27,055 bases of DNA, taken from NCBI GenBank assembly GCA_036986155.1, contig BTRA01000030.1, forward strand, positions 1-27,055. Direction: 5' to 3'. Shown piece after piece: positions 6,734 through 15,381 of this stretch. Below the pieces are notes generated by a model, which saw nothing but the letters and a program-made list of their open reading frames with translations, was not told the origin of the DNA and ran no database searches. This stretch comes from JACZXQ01 sp036986155. Lineage in GTDB: Bacteria > Gemmatimonadota > Gemmatimonadetes > Longimicrobiales > Gaopeijiaceae. Made by a program: the position numbers and the translations under genes. Within the stretch, counting starts at the first letter, position 1; every line of letters starts with the position of its first letter.

Positions 6734-9181
6734 CTAGGCGGGTAAAGATATCTTGGAGTCGGTCCGCGACAGCATCCCGGCGGAGACGAGTGCGAGCGCA
6801 TAGGCCGCAATCCCCAGTGCCAGGGCTACCGAGAACCCGTAACTCATAGAGAACAATACCACGATTACCGAGCCCGACACCGAGGCGCCCGCGTTGACGG
6901 CCCACGCCCACGCGGCAAGGTCGGCCGATTCTTTGCCGACGAGCCGGAGCCCGGCCGGGAACGGCATGCCCATTACGAATGCTACCGGCGTGGTTGTGCC
7001 CGCCGCGATCAGGATGCGCTGCCACGTAGGCGCGCCGAGTGTGCCGGAGACGATCAGGGGAAGGGCGACGTAGTAGGCACCCAGGGCGGCACACACCAGC
7101 AAGAGGATCGCGGGTAGAGATAGATTTTTCGCATACTTTCCCGCGACCAGGCTGCCCAGTCCGCTGGAAGAGAGCATGGTGAACAGCACCACCGACAGGG
7201 CGTAGGTAGGGTTGGGCAAATACATGCTGAAGCGCTGGAGCGCGACGATCTCGACGATGATGTAGCCTAGGCCGAGTCCGAGGAAGTAGATGGCCCACGT
7301 AAGCGAGCGCCGCGTTCGAAACCGGCTCCGGGATGCCGCCACTCGCTTCGAGCCAATCGTGAGTGGTGCGATCACCAACAGCAGCGTGAAGATCGCCGTC
7401 ACGACCAACGACGCCAGAAGGGTCTGCCCGCCCACGGTGAGTTCCCCTCTTCCCGACGCCGGTCCGGGCAGCCCGAGCCGGATTCGTAGCCAGGCCAACA
7501 GCGGGACACGGTCGAAGAAGAATGGCCGTTCGTCGGTGACGATCGAGAGATCGTACGGTCGCGTCAGGGCGAGCTGGTTCGCACCGGTCCCGACAAGCTC
7601 GACCAGATCGGGCTCTCCCACCACGACGCCCTCCGGTGTCGGAGCATAGGCCACTTTGAAGCGCATCTTGTCGGCCCACTCGAATAGGCTCGCCAACTCC
7701 TGGTCCGAGAAGGGAGACCGTTTCATGAGGATTGTGGCCAGGGAAGGGACACCGGTGAGTTCCCGTCGCGTGCGCACGACCGCGATATGGCGCGTCGGAT
7801 CTTCGATTCCTTCCCGGCGCAGGCCGGCGGTAGCGAGCACCACCACCCGCATCACCTCGACGGGCGGCGTCGCATACCACCTTGAGAACGAGACCATTCC
7901 GTCGGGCGTCAGGCGGCGCAGATAGTCCTGGAAGGCTTCGACCGTATAGAGACTGTTCTCCGCCAAGGCGTATGCGCCCGCCGAGGAGGCCGCCCAGGTG
8001 TCGACCAGAGACGCTTGGATCAGGTCGAAGCGCTTGTCCGTACGGCGCACGAAGTTCCGGCCGTCGTCCTGAACGATTTCGATCCCCGGATAGCCGGTAT
8101 AGATCCCGCCTGTGAATTCCGCGAAGCGGCCCTTCATCAAGTCGATCGTGAGGGGGTTCACCTCGACACCCGTCACCGGGCCGCTGCCGAGGCTGAGGGC
8201 CGTCAGGATATCGCGGCCCCCGCCGGCTCCGATCACTAGGACCTCACGGTTTCGGCGCATCTGGTAGGGTGCCGCAGTCACGTCGTATCCCAGGTACCAT
8301 ACGCTGGCCAGGTCGCCATCGAACCCGGTGATCTGGGTGAGTGCATCGGCGTCGTACTGCAGATGCAGCTCCCTCACCCCCGGTGGGTCCAGTTCGGAGC
8401 TGTACCCCCAACTGAGCGGGGCTCGCCGCTCAGTGAGATCCTTCTCAGTGCCCATCACCTCGACGCGGGAGAACGAGTTCCACTCGCTCGCCAGAGTCGG
8501 CGGCCGCGGCCGTCCCTTCGCCACCCGCACATCGTAGAAGCCGGTCTGAGTGTTGACGACCACCAAGCCGAGCATCACGGCGGCGGTGATCCACGCGGCG
8601 CGCCGGAGGTTGGGGGCCTCCTGTCCGGCCAGCACCACGCCGGTCATGGCTGCTGCCCCTGCCGCCGCTAGCACCGCCCCCGGGGCGCCGAGAGCGATCG
8701 TGGCGGGGATGAACATCAGGCACGCGAGCGCGGCGCCCAACAAGTCGAAGCTATACAGGCGGTTGGCACGATCCGTGTGGTGGGTCAGGATCAGAGCGAC
8801 GATCAGTCCTCCGGCCGCGAAGGGCACGGCGCCGAGACCAAAGACGAGCGCTGCGTTCATCCAGTTCTGGGCCGACGACACCAACCGTATCGGCACGCGG
8901 AAGGCGACCTCCACTACTACGACGGTGGTCACGGCAAAGGTGATGGCCGCAGCCGCTCCAACGTGGGCCACCCGGTCCGCCGACAGGCGTTCGGATCCGA
9001 GCGTGACGGCGAGGCCGCTCGCGCCGAGTCCCATCATGGCCAGTGAGACGGCGAGGAACGAGAAGTGGTGGAACATGGTCACGGAGAAGATCCGCGTGAG
9101 CAGCAGCTCGACGAGAAGAATCGAAAAGCTGGCGAGGAAGATGCCGAAATCGAGACGCCGGCTAGGCGTCAGCGTGCTCAT
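6734..9181 (-). CDS. Large membrane protein with spermidine-synthase-like (SAM-binding) domain
   Basis: About 815 residues. The N-terminal part (about 10-210) is a bundle of hydrophobic helices. A soluble domain (about 225-600) follows with a Rossmann motif GAGGGRD (318-324), the acidic Glu340 ending strand 2 and QDDGRNF (371-377), as in spermidine synthases and related methyltransferases. A second group of helices (about 610-800) ends the protein. Fused membrane-spermidine-synthase-like proteins of this layout are widespread in bacteria and their reaction is unknown. The open frame extends to 9262, but that would overlap the preceding DUF805 gene; the ATG at 9181 leads straight into the first helix, although no good ribosome site precedes it. 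It lies 25 bp behind the DUF805 gene and is probably in an operon with it. Confidence 0.82.
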   Translation of the reverse strand: MSTLTPSRRLDFGIFLASFSILLVELLLTRIFSVTMFHHFSFLAVSLAMMGLGASGLAVTLGSERLSADRVAHVGAAAAITFAVTTVVVVEVAFRVPIRLVSSAQNWMNAALVFGLGAVPFAAGGLIVALILTHHTDRANRLYSFDLLGAALACLMFIPATIALGAPGAVLAAAGAAAMTGVVLAGQEAPNLRRAAWITAAVMLGLVVVNTQTGFYDVRVAKGRPRPPTLASEWNSFSRVEVMGTEKDLTERRAPLSWGYSSELDPPGVRELHLQYDADALTQITGFDGDLASVWYLGYDVTAAPYQMRRNREVLVIGAGGGRDILTALSLGSGPVTGVEVNPLTIDLMKGRFAEFTGGIYTGYPGIEIVQDDGRNFVRRTDKRFDLIQASLVDTWAASSAGAYALAENSLYTVEAFQDYLRRLTPDGMVSFSRWYATPPVEVMRVVVLATAGLRREGIEDPTRHIAVVRTRRELTGVPSLATILMKRSPFSDQELASLFEWADKMRFKVAYAPTPEGVVVGEPDLVELVGTGANQLALTRPYDLSIVTDERPFFFDRVPLLAWLRIRLGLPGPASGRGELTVGGQTLLASLVVTAIFTLLLVIAPLTIGSKRVAASRSRFRTRRSLTWAIYFLGLGLGYIIVEIVALQRFSMYLPNPTYALSVVLFTMLSSSGLGSLVAGKYAKNLSLPAILLLVCAALGAYYVALPLIVSGTLGAPTWQRILIAAGTTTPVAFVMGMPFPAGLRLVGKESADLAAWAWAVNAGASVSGSVIVVLFSMSYGFSVALALGIAAYALALVSAGMLSRTDSKISLPA

Positions 9182-9206
9182 CGGACGGGGTGTAGGGGCA
9201 TCTGCG

Positions 9207-9593
9207 CTATATGTCGCCCGGGATGTAGCCGACCGATGCCGGTGCCCGCAGCGGATCCACACCGAATTCGTTGGGTCCGATGTTTCCTCGCTTGAGCAGT
9301 AGGGACAACCCCAAATAGATGTTATAGAACGGAATCAGCAGTAGCCACCAATGCCACCCTGGTCGCCCGATGTCGTGAAGGCGCTTTACGGTGATGGCCA
9401 GTTCGGCAAGCGCGGCGGCCACCGCCACACCCACGGCTGGAAGCACGAAGAACAGATTTCCCAGCACCCCGCCCACAACGACGATCGCGAGGATGAGCCC
9501 AAAAGCCACCGCGCCATCCAACAAGGTGTGCCAGAAGTACCAAGCGCGGTTGACCCGCCCTTGGAACGAGAACAGCTCGAGGATCACATCCAT
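9207..9593 (-). CDS. DUF805 family inner-membrane protein
   Basis: A 128-residue protein of unknown function with the DUF805 layout: a FSFQGRVNRAWYFWH start, three to four hydrophobic segments, the signature VKRLHDIGRPGW (about 69-80) and the GPNEFGVDPL tail. The start at 9593 is chosen over 9599 and 9674 because GGAG (9600-9603) lies 6 bases upstream and the protein then begins like other family members. It is the first gene of a probable operon with the spermidine-synthase-like protein and the homocysteine methyltransferase. DUF805 proteins are often small accessory membrane proteins; the context does not define a role. Confidence 0.85.
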   Translation of the reverse strand: MDVILELFSFQGRVNRAWYFWHTLLDGAVAFGLILAIVVVGGVLGNLFFVLPAVGVAVAAALAELAITVKRLHDIGRPGWHWWLLLIPFYNIYLGLSLLLKRGNIGPNEFGVDPLRAPASVGYIPGDI

Positions 9594-9848
9594 AAGCATC
9601 TCCGTGGTCTCGCGGACTCCGAGTCGTCCGCCATGTATGTCGACGTGTTGTCTTGCGATCGACGCTGCGGCCAACTTGCTGTCGGTATGGGATTCGCGGC
9701 AACCGTTGAACGAGATATCCCGGTCCTACCGACGTGAAGAATCCTAGCGTCCGTACGTACCAATAGGTAGCGTGGAAAGGCAGCGCGTTGGCTTGATGAA
9801 TGGGTCTTCCGGGCCCATGCACCCTCGGAGTGGGAGGCGAATCCGAAT

Positions 9849-10706
9849 ATGTCGAGGTTTTCGAATAGTTGGGAACTGATGAAGGGGAGCGCCCGCGTCC
9901 TCAGGCTGGACAAGGAGTTGCTAGTTTTCCCGCTCCTCTCCGGGATCGCCACCGTGTTGGTGACGGCCACATTCATTGTACCGTTCGCGTTCATCGGTGA
10001 GGGCTTTGGCGCGCTAGAAGGTCTTGCGGAGGATCCTGGATATCTGGCCTACGTGATTGCCTTTCTTTACTACCTGGCGCTCTACACGGCGATCTTCTTC
10101 TTCAACACGGCCCTAGTGGGCGCGGCCATGATTCGGCTTGATGGCGGTGACCCGACGGTGTCCGACGGTATGAGGATCGCGCTCGACAAGCTTCCGACGG
10201 TCCTAGGTTATGCCGCGATCGCCGCAACTGTCGGGATGGTTCTCAGGATGATCGAAGAGCGCGTCGGCTTTCTCGGCCGGATCGTCATCGGGCTGATCGG
10301 CATCTCGTGGACCTTGGCCACGTACCTTACGGTGCCGGTGTTGGTAACGAAGGAAGTGAGCGCGATCGATGCGGTAAAGGAGAGCGCGAGTGTCTTCAGG
10401 CGGACGTGGGGAGAGCAAGTCGTCGCGCATGCCGGCATGGGGTTCGCATTCGCCATCCTGCTCGTTCTGATGGCGGTGACGTTCATTCCCCTCGCTATCA
10501 TGTTAGCTCAGATCAACGAGGTGCTTGTGATCCCGATGATGGTGTCCGTCTTCGGTGGATTCGTCTTGCTCTTACTCGTGAAGTCGGCGCTGGACGGGAT
10601 CTATTCGGCTGCCTTGTATCGGTTCGCAACCACGGGTGATCCCGGCGAACACTTCGATGCCGAAGTGATGCGTCAGGCGTTCAAGCCGAAGAAGAAGCGC
10701 TGGTAG
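9849..10706 (+). CDS. DUF6159 family multi-pass membrane protein
   Basis: A 285-residue protein of unknown function. The opening SRFSNSWELMKGSARVLRLDKELLVFPLLSG is typical of the family annotated DUF6159. About six hydrophobic segments follow, near residues 32-56, 68-92, 115-135, 140-165, 195-220 and 228-250, and the tail is lysine-rich (KPKKKRW). GGGAGG (9832-9837) lies 11 bases before the ATG. It is transcribed divergently from the DUF805 gene and stands alone. No catalytic motif is visible. Confidence 0.82.
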   Translation: MSRFSNSWELMKGSARVLRLDKELLVFPLLSGIATVLVTATFIVPFAFIGEGFGALEGLAEDPGYLAYVIAFLYYLALYTAIFFFNTALVGAAMIRLDGGDPTVSDGMRIALDKLPTVLGYAAIAATVGMVLRMIEERVGFLGRIVIGLIGISWTLATYLTVPVLVTKEVSAIDAVKESASVFRRTWGEQVVAHAGMGFAFAILLVLMAVTFIPLAIMLAQINEVLVIPMMVSVFGGFVLLLLVKSALDGIYSAALYRFATTGDPGEHFDAEVMRQAFKPKKKRW

Positions 10707-10789
10707 GGGGAGCGGGAGGGCGGTGGATATCCCGGTAGCAAGCCCGGGTTCGTAGACGAAGTTGGGGTAGTGACGCGCCGACGAGGGAC

Positions 10790-11059
10790 ACTCGTGAGCC
10801 TGTTGATGTCGCCGGGCGCACCACCGGTCTGGCCAATCGATCGGACGGACTGCCCCTCACGCTCGAAGAGCCGGGTCTCCTCCCCGAAGACGGTGCTGGG
10901 TGCGACATCGCGTGTATCAGAAATCCGTACGGGCACGCCCGATCCGCTCGGAGGCTCCAGGCTCGCGACGATTCGGGCCGATGCGCTATCTTTTGTGGAA
11001 ATGCTGAGGTCTTGGGCGGGCTCCCCACCGGAGCGGGCAAAGCGGAACGGTACTTGCAA
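10790..11059 (-). pseudogene. Remnant of a six-bladed beta-propeller protein
   Basis: On the minus strand the frame ending toward 10790 reads TRLFEREGQSVRSIGQTGGAPGD, preceded about 40 residues earlier by ARIVASLEPP. Six-bladed beta-propeller (NHL-like) lipoproteins carry almost this pattern (RVFDxxGxFVRxIGxxGxGPGEF, preceded by a GRIVxLAV strand). The remaining expected blades, a signal peptide and a proper start are missing, and the frame degenerates on both sides, so this looks like a decayed fragment. The resemblance is short and was judged by eye. Confidence 0.35.
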
Positions 11060-11111
11060 AAGGGTTGGATAGAGCCCTGCTCAGCGAGGGATCGAGGCCG
11101 AGGCTCAAGGA

Positions 11112-11141
11112 TTGAAAAATACGTCGCCCCACCGAGATAGT
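11112..11141 (+). promoter_or_regulatory. Possible sigma-70-type promoter of the OmpA gene
   Basis: TTGAAA (11112-11117) and GATAGT (11136-11141) are separated by 18 bases. This would place the transcript start about 25 bases before the ATG at 11174, leaving room for the AGGAG ribosome site at 11161-11165. It is based on consensus matching only. Confidence 0.35.
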
Positions 11142-11173
11142 GCGGAACACCGAGTCCGCAAGGAGAGCGTACA

Positions 11174-12565
11174 ATGACTGCCCCGACTCGTTTGCTTCAA
11201 ACCGTGGCCCTAGCGGGCCTGCTGCTACCTATGGCCCTCGCCGGCCAGGAGGAGGCACCGCCCTCACGCCGGTCCGGCCTGGAGATCTCCCCGTTCGTGG
11301 GCGTCTACAACGATACCCCGGAGTTCGACCCGGATGGGAGCGCAGTTTTCGTAGATCCGGCCGGTAACCCGCTCTTCGGCGGTTTCCTCGGATACCACTT
11401 CGCGGGTGGCCTCTTCCTGGAGGGCGAAGTCGGGAGCATGTCCCTCGAGATGCAGCCCGTCGGCGAGAACCGAAGGGACCTCGACCTCCTCTACTACGGT
11501 GGATCGCTCGGCTACAACTTCCCGTTGGGTGACCGAGCCCAACTCTACCCGGCTATCGGCTTGGGGCAGTCACGATGGAGTCCCGAGCGACTCAACTCCG
11601 AGAGCAACTTCACGGTGAGCTATGGCGGAGGTGTCAGAGTGTTCATTGCGCCCAGCGTTGCGATCAGGGTTGACGCCCGCATGCGCCAGATAAGCAACGC
11701 GCTCGAGCGTACCGGCGCCTTGGTCTCGCCCGTCACTCCCGACCAGACGTTCTGGGCCGGCACTGCCAGCGTGGGCGTGTCGTTCTTCGTGCGCGGCGGA
11801 GGCAAGGCGGAGATAAGGGACACGGACCTCGACGGCGTACGGGATGGAGTGGACGCCTGCCCCGGAACGCCGCGCGGTGTTCGGGTGGACGCATCGGGTT
11901 GTTCGATCGATTCCGATGGCGACGGGGTATTCGACGGGCCGGACCGCTGTGCAGATACACTACGCGGGGCGCTCGTGGACGTGACCGGCTGTGCGCTCGA
12001 CGGTGACCGTGACGGCGTGCCAGATGGCTTGGACCGCTGTCCCAATACACCCACTGGTGCCAGCGTGGACGACTCCGGCTGCGGGGTCGACTCGGACGGC
12101 GATGGGGTCTTCGACGGCTTGGACCGTTGCCCGAACACGCCCGCGGGCACGGAGGTGGACGCTCGCGGCTGCGCCGTCCCGGTAGAAACCCCGGTTACCA
12201 TACCGGACCCAGGGCCGCTGCCCACATTCGGGAACGTCACGTTCGAGGTCGACTCGTCTCAGTTGCGTGCGGACGCTATCGAGGCGCTCCGGGAGGTGGG
12301 CCGAGCTTTGATGGCCCGCCCGGACGCGTCCGCGGTGTTGTATGGACACACGGACTCGACGGCGTCGGAGGCCTACAACGAGGGCCTGGGTCGGCGCAGA
12401 GCGGAGTCGGTTCGGGACTTCCTGGTCATGAGCTTCCCCGAACTGGCTACTAGACCTTTCGAGATCGACAGCTTCGGGGAGGACCGCCCGATCGCCGACA
12501 ACGGCACGGAGGCTGGCCGAGCGAAGAACCGGCGGGTCGAAATCACGCTGAAAGAGTTCCGCTAG
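11174..12565 (+). CDS. OmpA family outer-membrane protein with TSP3-type calcium-binding repeats
   Basis: A 463-residue protein with AGGAG 8 bases before the ATG. A Sec signal peptide (1-24, ending ALAG) is followed by a beta-barrel-like region (about 34-208) rich in alternating aromatic strands. Four thrombospondin type 3-like repeats of exactly 30 residues (216-335) follow, each with D-x-D-x-D-G-V and a conserved cysteine pair. After a proline-rich linker (340-350) comes an OmpA C-terminal domain (about 352-463) with GHTDS (391-395) and NRRVEI (452-457), the peptidoglycan-binding signature. By family knowledge it sits in the outer membrane, anchored to peptidoglycan, and the Asp-rich repeats probably bind calcium. 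The layout is that of OprF-like proteins. Confidence 0.93.
   Translation: MTAPTRLLQTVALAGLLLPMALAGQEEAPPSRRSGLEISPFVGVYNDTPEFDPDGSAVFVDPAGNPLFGGFLGYHFAGGLFLEGEVGSMSLEMQPVGENRRDLDLLYYGGSLGYNFPLGDRAQLYPAIGLGQSRWSPERLNSESNFTVSYGGGVRVFIAPSVAIRVDARMRQISNALERTGALVSPVTPDQTFWAGTASVGVSFFVRGGGKAEIRDTDLDGVRDGVDACPGTPRGVRVDASGCSIDSDGDGVFDGPDRCADTLRGALVDVTGCALDGDRDGVPDGLDRCPNTPTGASVDDSGCGVDSDGDGVFDGLDRCPNTPAGTEVDARGCAVPVETPVTIPDPGPLPTFGNVTFEVDSSQLRADAIEALREVGRALMARPDASAVLYGHTDSTASEAYNEGLGRRRAESVRDFLVMSFPELATRPFEIDSFGEDRPIADNGTEAGRAKNRRVEITLKEFR
11819..12178 (+). repeat. Four in-frame 90-bp tandem repeats encoding TSP3 motifs
   Basis: The four 30-codon units start at codons 216, 246, 276 and 306 of the OmpA-family gene with no gaps. 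Each encodes D-x-D-x-D-G-V-x-D-G, then a D-x-C segment, a C-x-x-T segment and VDxxGC. The nucleotide copies are diverged, so the array is old or selected at the protein level. Confidence 0.85.
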
Positions 12566-12579
12566 ACCCGGGGGTGGGA

Positions 12580-12611
12580 CCCGGGGTGGGGTGTCGCATC
12601 CCCGCCCCGGG
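12580..12611 (+). terminator. Strong GC-rich hairpin behind the OmpA gene
   Basis: A 12-bp stem (12580-12591 with 12600-12611, one U-G pair on the plus-strand RNA) around an 8-base loop, 14 bp after the stop codon. There is no U-tract. It lies between converging genes and probably ends transcription of the OmpA gene. Confidence 0.55.
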
Positions 12612-12633
12612 CACCGCTCAGGGCCTGTCGGCT

Positions 12634-13842
12634 CTACCCGAGGTGGGTCCAACCCTTCGGTAGTTCGATCCGCTCCGCTCCGACGAACTCACGCAAGCTG
12701 TCGAGCGCCTGGCTGAGCTCTCTCCCGAATCGCTTGGTGGGCTTGAATCCATCTTCCAGGTAGAGCGCACGCACCTCGAGTTCGGCCCGGTCGCGATGCA
12801 CCTTGGGATCCAACCGTCCGACCAGACGCCCATGGTGGAGGATCGGGAGCACGTAGTATCCGAACTTGCGCTTCGGTGCCGGAACGTAGATCTCGATTCG
12901 GTAGTGGAAATCGAGCAACTCCTCAGCCCGTTTGCGCTGCCATAGCAAGGAGTCGAACGGACAAACCAGCGTGGTGCCACGGGGCGGCGGCAGCTCGTTG
13001 ATGCCGGCGAGGTGCTCCGGCAGGGCGAACCAACGGCTCCTCGAGTCAGCGACCCTCACTTCCACGATCCGTCCCGTCTTCAGTTTCCGGGCGATCACAC
13101 GCTTGCGGACAGCCTGCTTGGGACTCGGCCCGGTGATGTAATTGCTCAGGTGGCCCTCGGTGGCGATGCCGTTACCCGACAGCCCCGTGAGCAGCCAGCT
13201 GTTCTCGAACTCCGCAACCGTGGCCGCGGCGCCCGCGGGGAGCACGCGTTCGGCTAGATCGTACACGCACCGAAAGTGCCGGCGCTTCCGAATGGCGACC
13301 CTTCCGGCGTGCCAGAGCAGCTTCAAAGAGCGTTTGTCTTCCCTCGCCAGCGGCATGACGCCCGCCGCCTCGCCATCGTTGGGCGAGGGATCGAAGTCGA
13401 TGCTCTCGAGGGGCCCGTCCGCCTCGAGCCGCTTGAGAACGCGGCGCTTCGACGCGGCCGAAGTCTTGTAGTGCTTCCACCACGATTTGCCCTCCCAACT
13501 CTTGGGTGGGAATCTACGCATGCGGCGGCGTCCGATGGGGAGGTGTGAGATCGGCAGCAGGGAAGCCTCATGTCCCCAGTATTCGTAGGCTACTTGGTCG
13601 TCGTACGTCCAGCGGTCGAGCGCCGCGCGATCGTACGGGCCGAAGCGGGTCCACAACGTCAAGAAGTGCGCCCGGTCCACGACATTGATGGTGTCGAGTT
13701 GCAGCGCGCCGGTGGTTTCCAGGTGGTGCCGAAGGGACTCCGCGGTTAGCCGGTTGGAGCCCTGGGGTTTGGCGAGCCCTTGGCGATGGAACCACAACCG
13801 GACCACCTGGGCACGCGAGAGTGTTGGAAGGGCACGGGGCAT
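12634..13842 (-). CDS. AlkZ/YcaQ family DNA glycosylase (interstrand crosslink repair), winged-helix protein
   Basis: A 402-residue protein of the HTH_42 family (YcaQ/AlkZ, AlkX), whose members excise bulky alkylated purines and unhook interstrand crosslinks using tandem winged-helix domains. The catalytic QxD motif is visible as QLD (48-50) in GALQLDTINVV. The C-terminal signatures are present: VCPFDSLLW, FHYRIEIYVP, KFGYYVLPIL and the final strand with GRLDPKVHR. Length fits the family. The ATG at 13842 has no strong ribosome site, but the homology starts close to it. It converges on the OmpA gene and is followed by no same-strand partner. Whether it acts on a self-made genotoxin, as AlkZ does in Streptomyces, or in general repair cannot be told; no toxin cluster is visible here. 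Confidence 0.9.
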   Translation of the reverse strand: MPRALPTLSRAQVVRLWFHRQGLAKPQGSNRLTAESLRHHLETTGALQLDTINVVDRAHFLTLWTRFGPYDRAALDRWTYDDQVAYEYWGHEASLLPISHLPIGRRRMRRFPPKSWEGKSWWKHYKTSAASKRRVLKRLEADGPLESIDFDPSPNDGEAAGVMPLAREDKRSLKLLWHAGRVAIRKRRHFRCVYDLAERVLPAGAAATVAEFENSWLLTGLSGNGIATEGHLSNYITGPSPKQAVRKRVIARKLKTGRIVEVRVADSRSRWFALPEHLAGINELPPPRGTTLVCPFDSLLWQRKRAEELLDFHYRIEIYVPAPKRKFGYYVLPILHHGRLVGRLDPKVHRDRAELEVRALYLEDGFKPTKRFGRELSQALDSLREFVGAERIELPKGWTHLG

Positions 13843-14015
13843 GGTTCGGTCCGGGCGCGGGTTTCGCTGGTGGTCCTCAGCAACTTAACTCTTGCGTGCG
13901 AATCGGTGTCATCGCCAGGCAGGCCTTCGACGATCTCAGCACCGGCCTCGGGCGTTCACGCGCTGGTATGGATTCGCGCCGACGTTCGCTGACGCCGAGA
14001 TCCCCGAAGTGCCAG
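13843..14015. other. Short intergenic region with no visible signal
   Basis: I see no hairpin, repeat or convincing small ORF between the lipase-like gene and the DNA glycosylase gene. Confidence 0.4.
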
Positions 14016-14768
14016 CTAGGTGCCGTCCCTTCTGAAACGTCCTTGCTGGAGGAAATATACCGTCTGATCGGCGACGTCCCGCCGGTTCATGATGAATGTG
14101 TGGGTTGCCGGCACAACCAAGAAGTCAGCGGCTCCCTCCACCTTGGCGCGCTCGACGCCCACCTTGCCGTCGTCCGGTCCGGGGATGAGCCATGAGCCGA
14201 TCGGATTCAGACTCCGGTCGCCGGTGATGATGCCGAGGCTGAACGTGACCGGGCCCAGTCGCGACGCGATACCGGTACTATCCGTGCCCAGTTCGAACCC
14301 TGACGGTCCGAGAAACGACTGGAGCACGGGCGAATCCGCGAATGCATCGATGATCTCGCTACCCTGGCTCGGCGGGCTGAGCATGACGACACGTCCCTTG
14401 TGGGCCGTCGGCTTATTCGACAGGTAGCTCCGAACGAGCACGCCTCCCAGGGAGTGGGTTACGAAGTGCACTCCGTCGGGGTCTGCGGAGCAGCACTCGT
14501 CCAACGCACGCCCGAGGCTGTCCACAAGCACCTCGATCGGTTCCGAAGTCGACGGATAGCCGAACGTCACCACCCGGTAGCCGGCCTGCTGAAGGCGTGA
14601 AGACATGAGAGCCATCGACCGTGGGGTTCGCCCGAGGCCGTGGAGGACCATCACGGTTTCTACGCCCTCGCGTGGCGATGGGGAGCACGCCACGAGTAGG
14701 GACAGCGCCGAAGTCAGGAGGATGCTTCGGGCGCCGGACCGAACCGTCAGTCGCGTGGATGGCTCCAA
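14016..14768 (-). CDS. Alpha/beta hydrolase (lipase-like), predicted lipoprotein
   Basis: An alpha/beta-hydrolase of about 250 residues. The oxyanion-region HGLGR follows strand 3, the nucleophile elbow is THSLGG (Ser106 with the start used here), and a C-terminal PATHTFIMN supplies the candidate catalytic His; DDGKV is the likely acid region. A lipoprotein signal with lipobox LVAC (Cys28) precedes it. The open frame reaches an ATG at 14858, but that would overlap the upstream gene by 83 bp and add an Arg-rich tail before the signal peptide. The TTG at 14768 gives a normal signal peptide and a 7-bp gap, so it is preferred, although no clear ribosome site is seen for either. Ester substrate unknown. 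Co-transcription with the upstream small membrane protein is likely. Confidence 0.78.
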   Translation of the reverse strand: MEPSTRLTVRSGARSILLTSALSLLVACSPSPREGVETVMVLHGLGRTPRSMALMSSRLQQAGYRVVTFGYPSTSEPIEVLVDSLGRALDECCSADPDGVHFVTHSLGGVLVRSYLSNKPTAHKGRVVMLSPPSQGSEIIDAFADSPVLQSFLGPSGFELGTDSTGIASRLGPVTFSLGIITGDRSLNPIGSWLIPGPDDGKVGVERAKVEGAADFLVVPATHTFIMNRRDVADQTVYFLQQGRFRRDGT

Positions 14769-14775
14769 GGCCGGC

Positions 14776-15246
14776 TTAGGTTTCGGACTCGAGTAGCGGA
14801 TTCTCTTCTCCGGCGCTGAGTGCCGCTCTTCGCGCGATCGCCACCGACGCCGGAGCAAACGTCCCTCCCAGGAATCCGGTGACGGCGATCGCTCCCAGGA
14901 TTTCGGTCGCCGTCGTTCCCGATGCGAAGGATCCCATGGCGTTGAAGAGTAGGGGGACGGCGGCCGATCCGAGCACTCCCCAAAGCGCCACGCGGCGGAG
15001 CGAGAGGTCGAGGATAGTCTTCCGTCCTTCGCCCAGCGACAGAAGGGTGGCGAACCCGACGCCGGACACTGCCCCGTAAAGGCCCATTCCGAACGCCCAG
15101 TCCAAGATCGGATTGGTCCAATCCCAGGCTCCGGGCGATACGAGTCCGATCACCAGGCCGATGCCGGCGCCGATGACCCCCCATAGTGCGCCCCACGTGA
15201 TGCCGACCCCGGCCAAGCCGCGAATCCTGTAAAGTAGGTTGCTCAT
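14776..15246 (-). CDS. Small glycine-rich membrane protein of unknown function
   Basis: A 156-residue protein with about four hydrophobic segments (near 12-37, 48-70, 84-105 and 115-138), rich in glycine and alanine, with a soluble acidic tail (EENPLLESET). GGAG lies 6 bases before the ATG. I recognise no family. It is directly followed by the lipase-like lipoprotein gene and probably shares its transcript. Confidence 0.7.
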   Translation of the reverse strand: MSNLLYRIRGLAGVGITWGALWGVIGAGIGLVIGLVSPGAWDWTNPILDWAFGMGLYGAVSGVGFATLLSLGEGRKTILDLSLRRVALWGVLGSAAVPLLFNAMGSFASGTTATEILGAIAVTGFLGGTFAPASVAIARRAALSAGEENPLLESET

Positions 15247-15381
15247 CGTGTCTCCAAACCGTCTCTTACCGAGTAGGACGAGATCGTCTCTCCGTGCGAT
15301 GACGGGTAGGGGTGCTAAGGGTTAGCCTCGTCCAACGTCTGTTGTTCCACCTACTCACCGGCAGCGCAAATCCAGTAGATC

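Larger units (their letters stand above)
10707..11173. other. Intergenic region between the DUF6159 and OmpA genes
   Basis: 467 bases without an intact gene. It holds the beta-propeller remnant on the minus strand and a possible promoter for the OmpA gene near its right end. I see no hairpin with a U-tract behind the DUF6159 gene. Confidence 0.5.

Noticed and set aside
6729..7880. Minus-strand 383-residue frame
   Set aside because: Out-of-frame shadow of the spermidine-synthase-like membrane protein; very Arg-rich.
8550..9302. Plus-strand 250-residue frame
   Set aside because: Antisense to the large membrane protein; Ser/Thr/Ala-rich low-complexity translation.
11819..12178. Regular repeats considered as a CRISPR array
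   Set aside because: The 90-bp units are in-frame protein repeats without alternating spacers.
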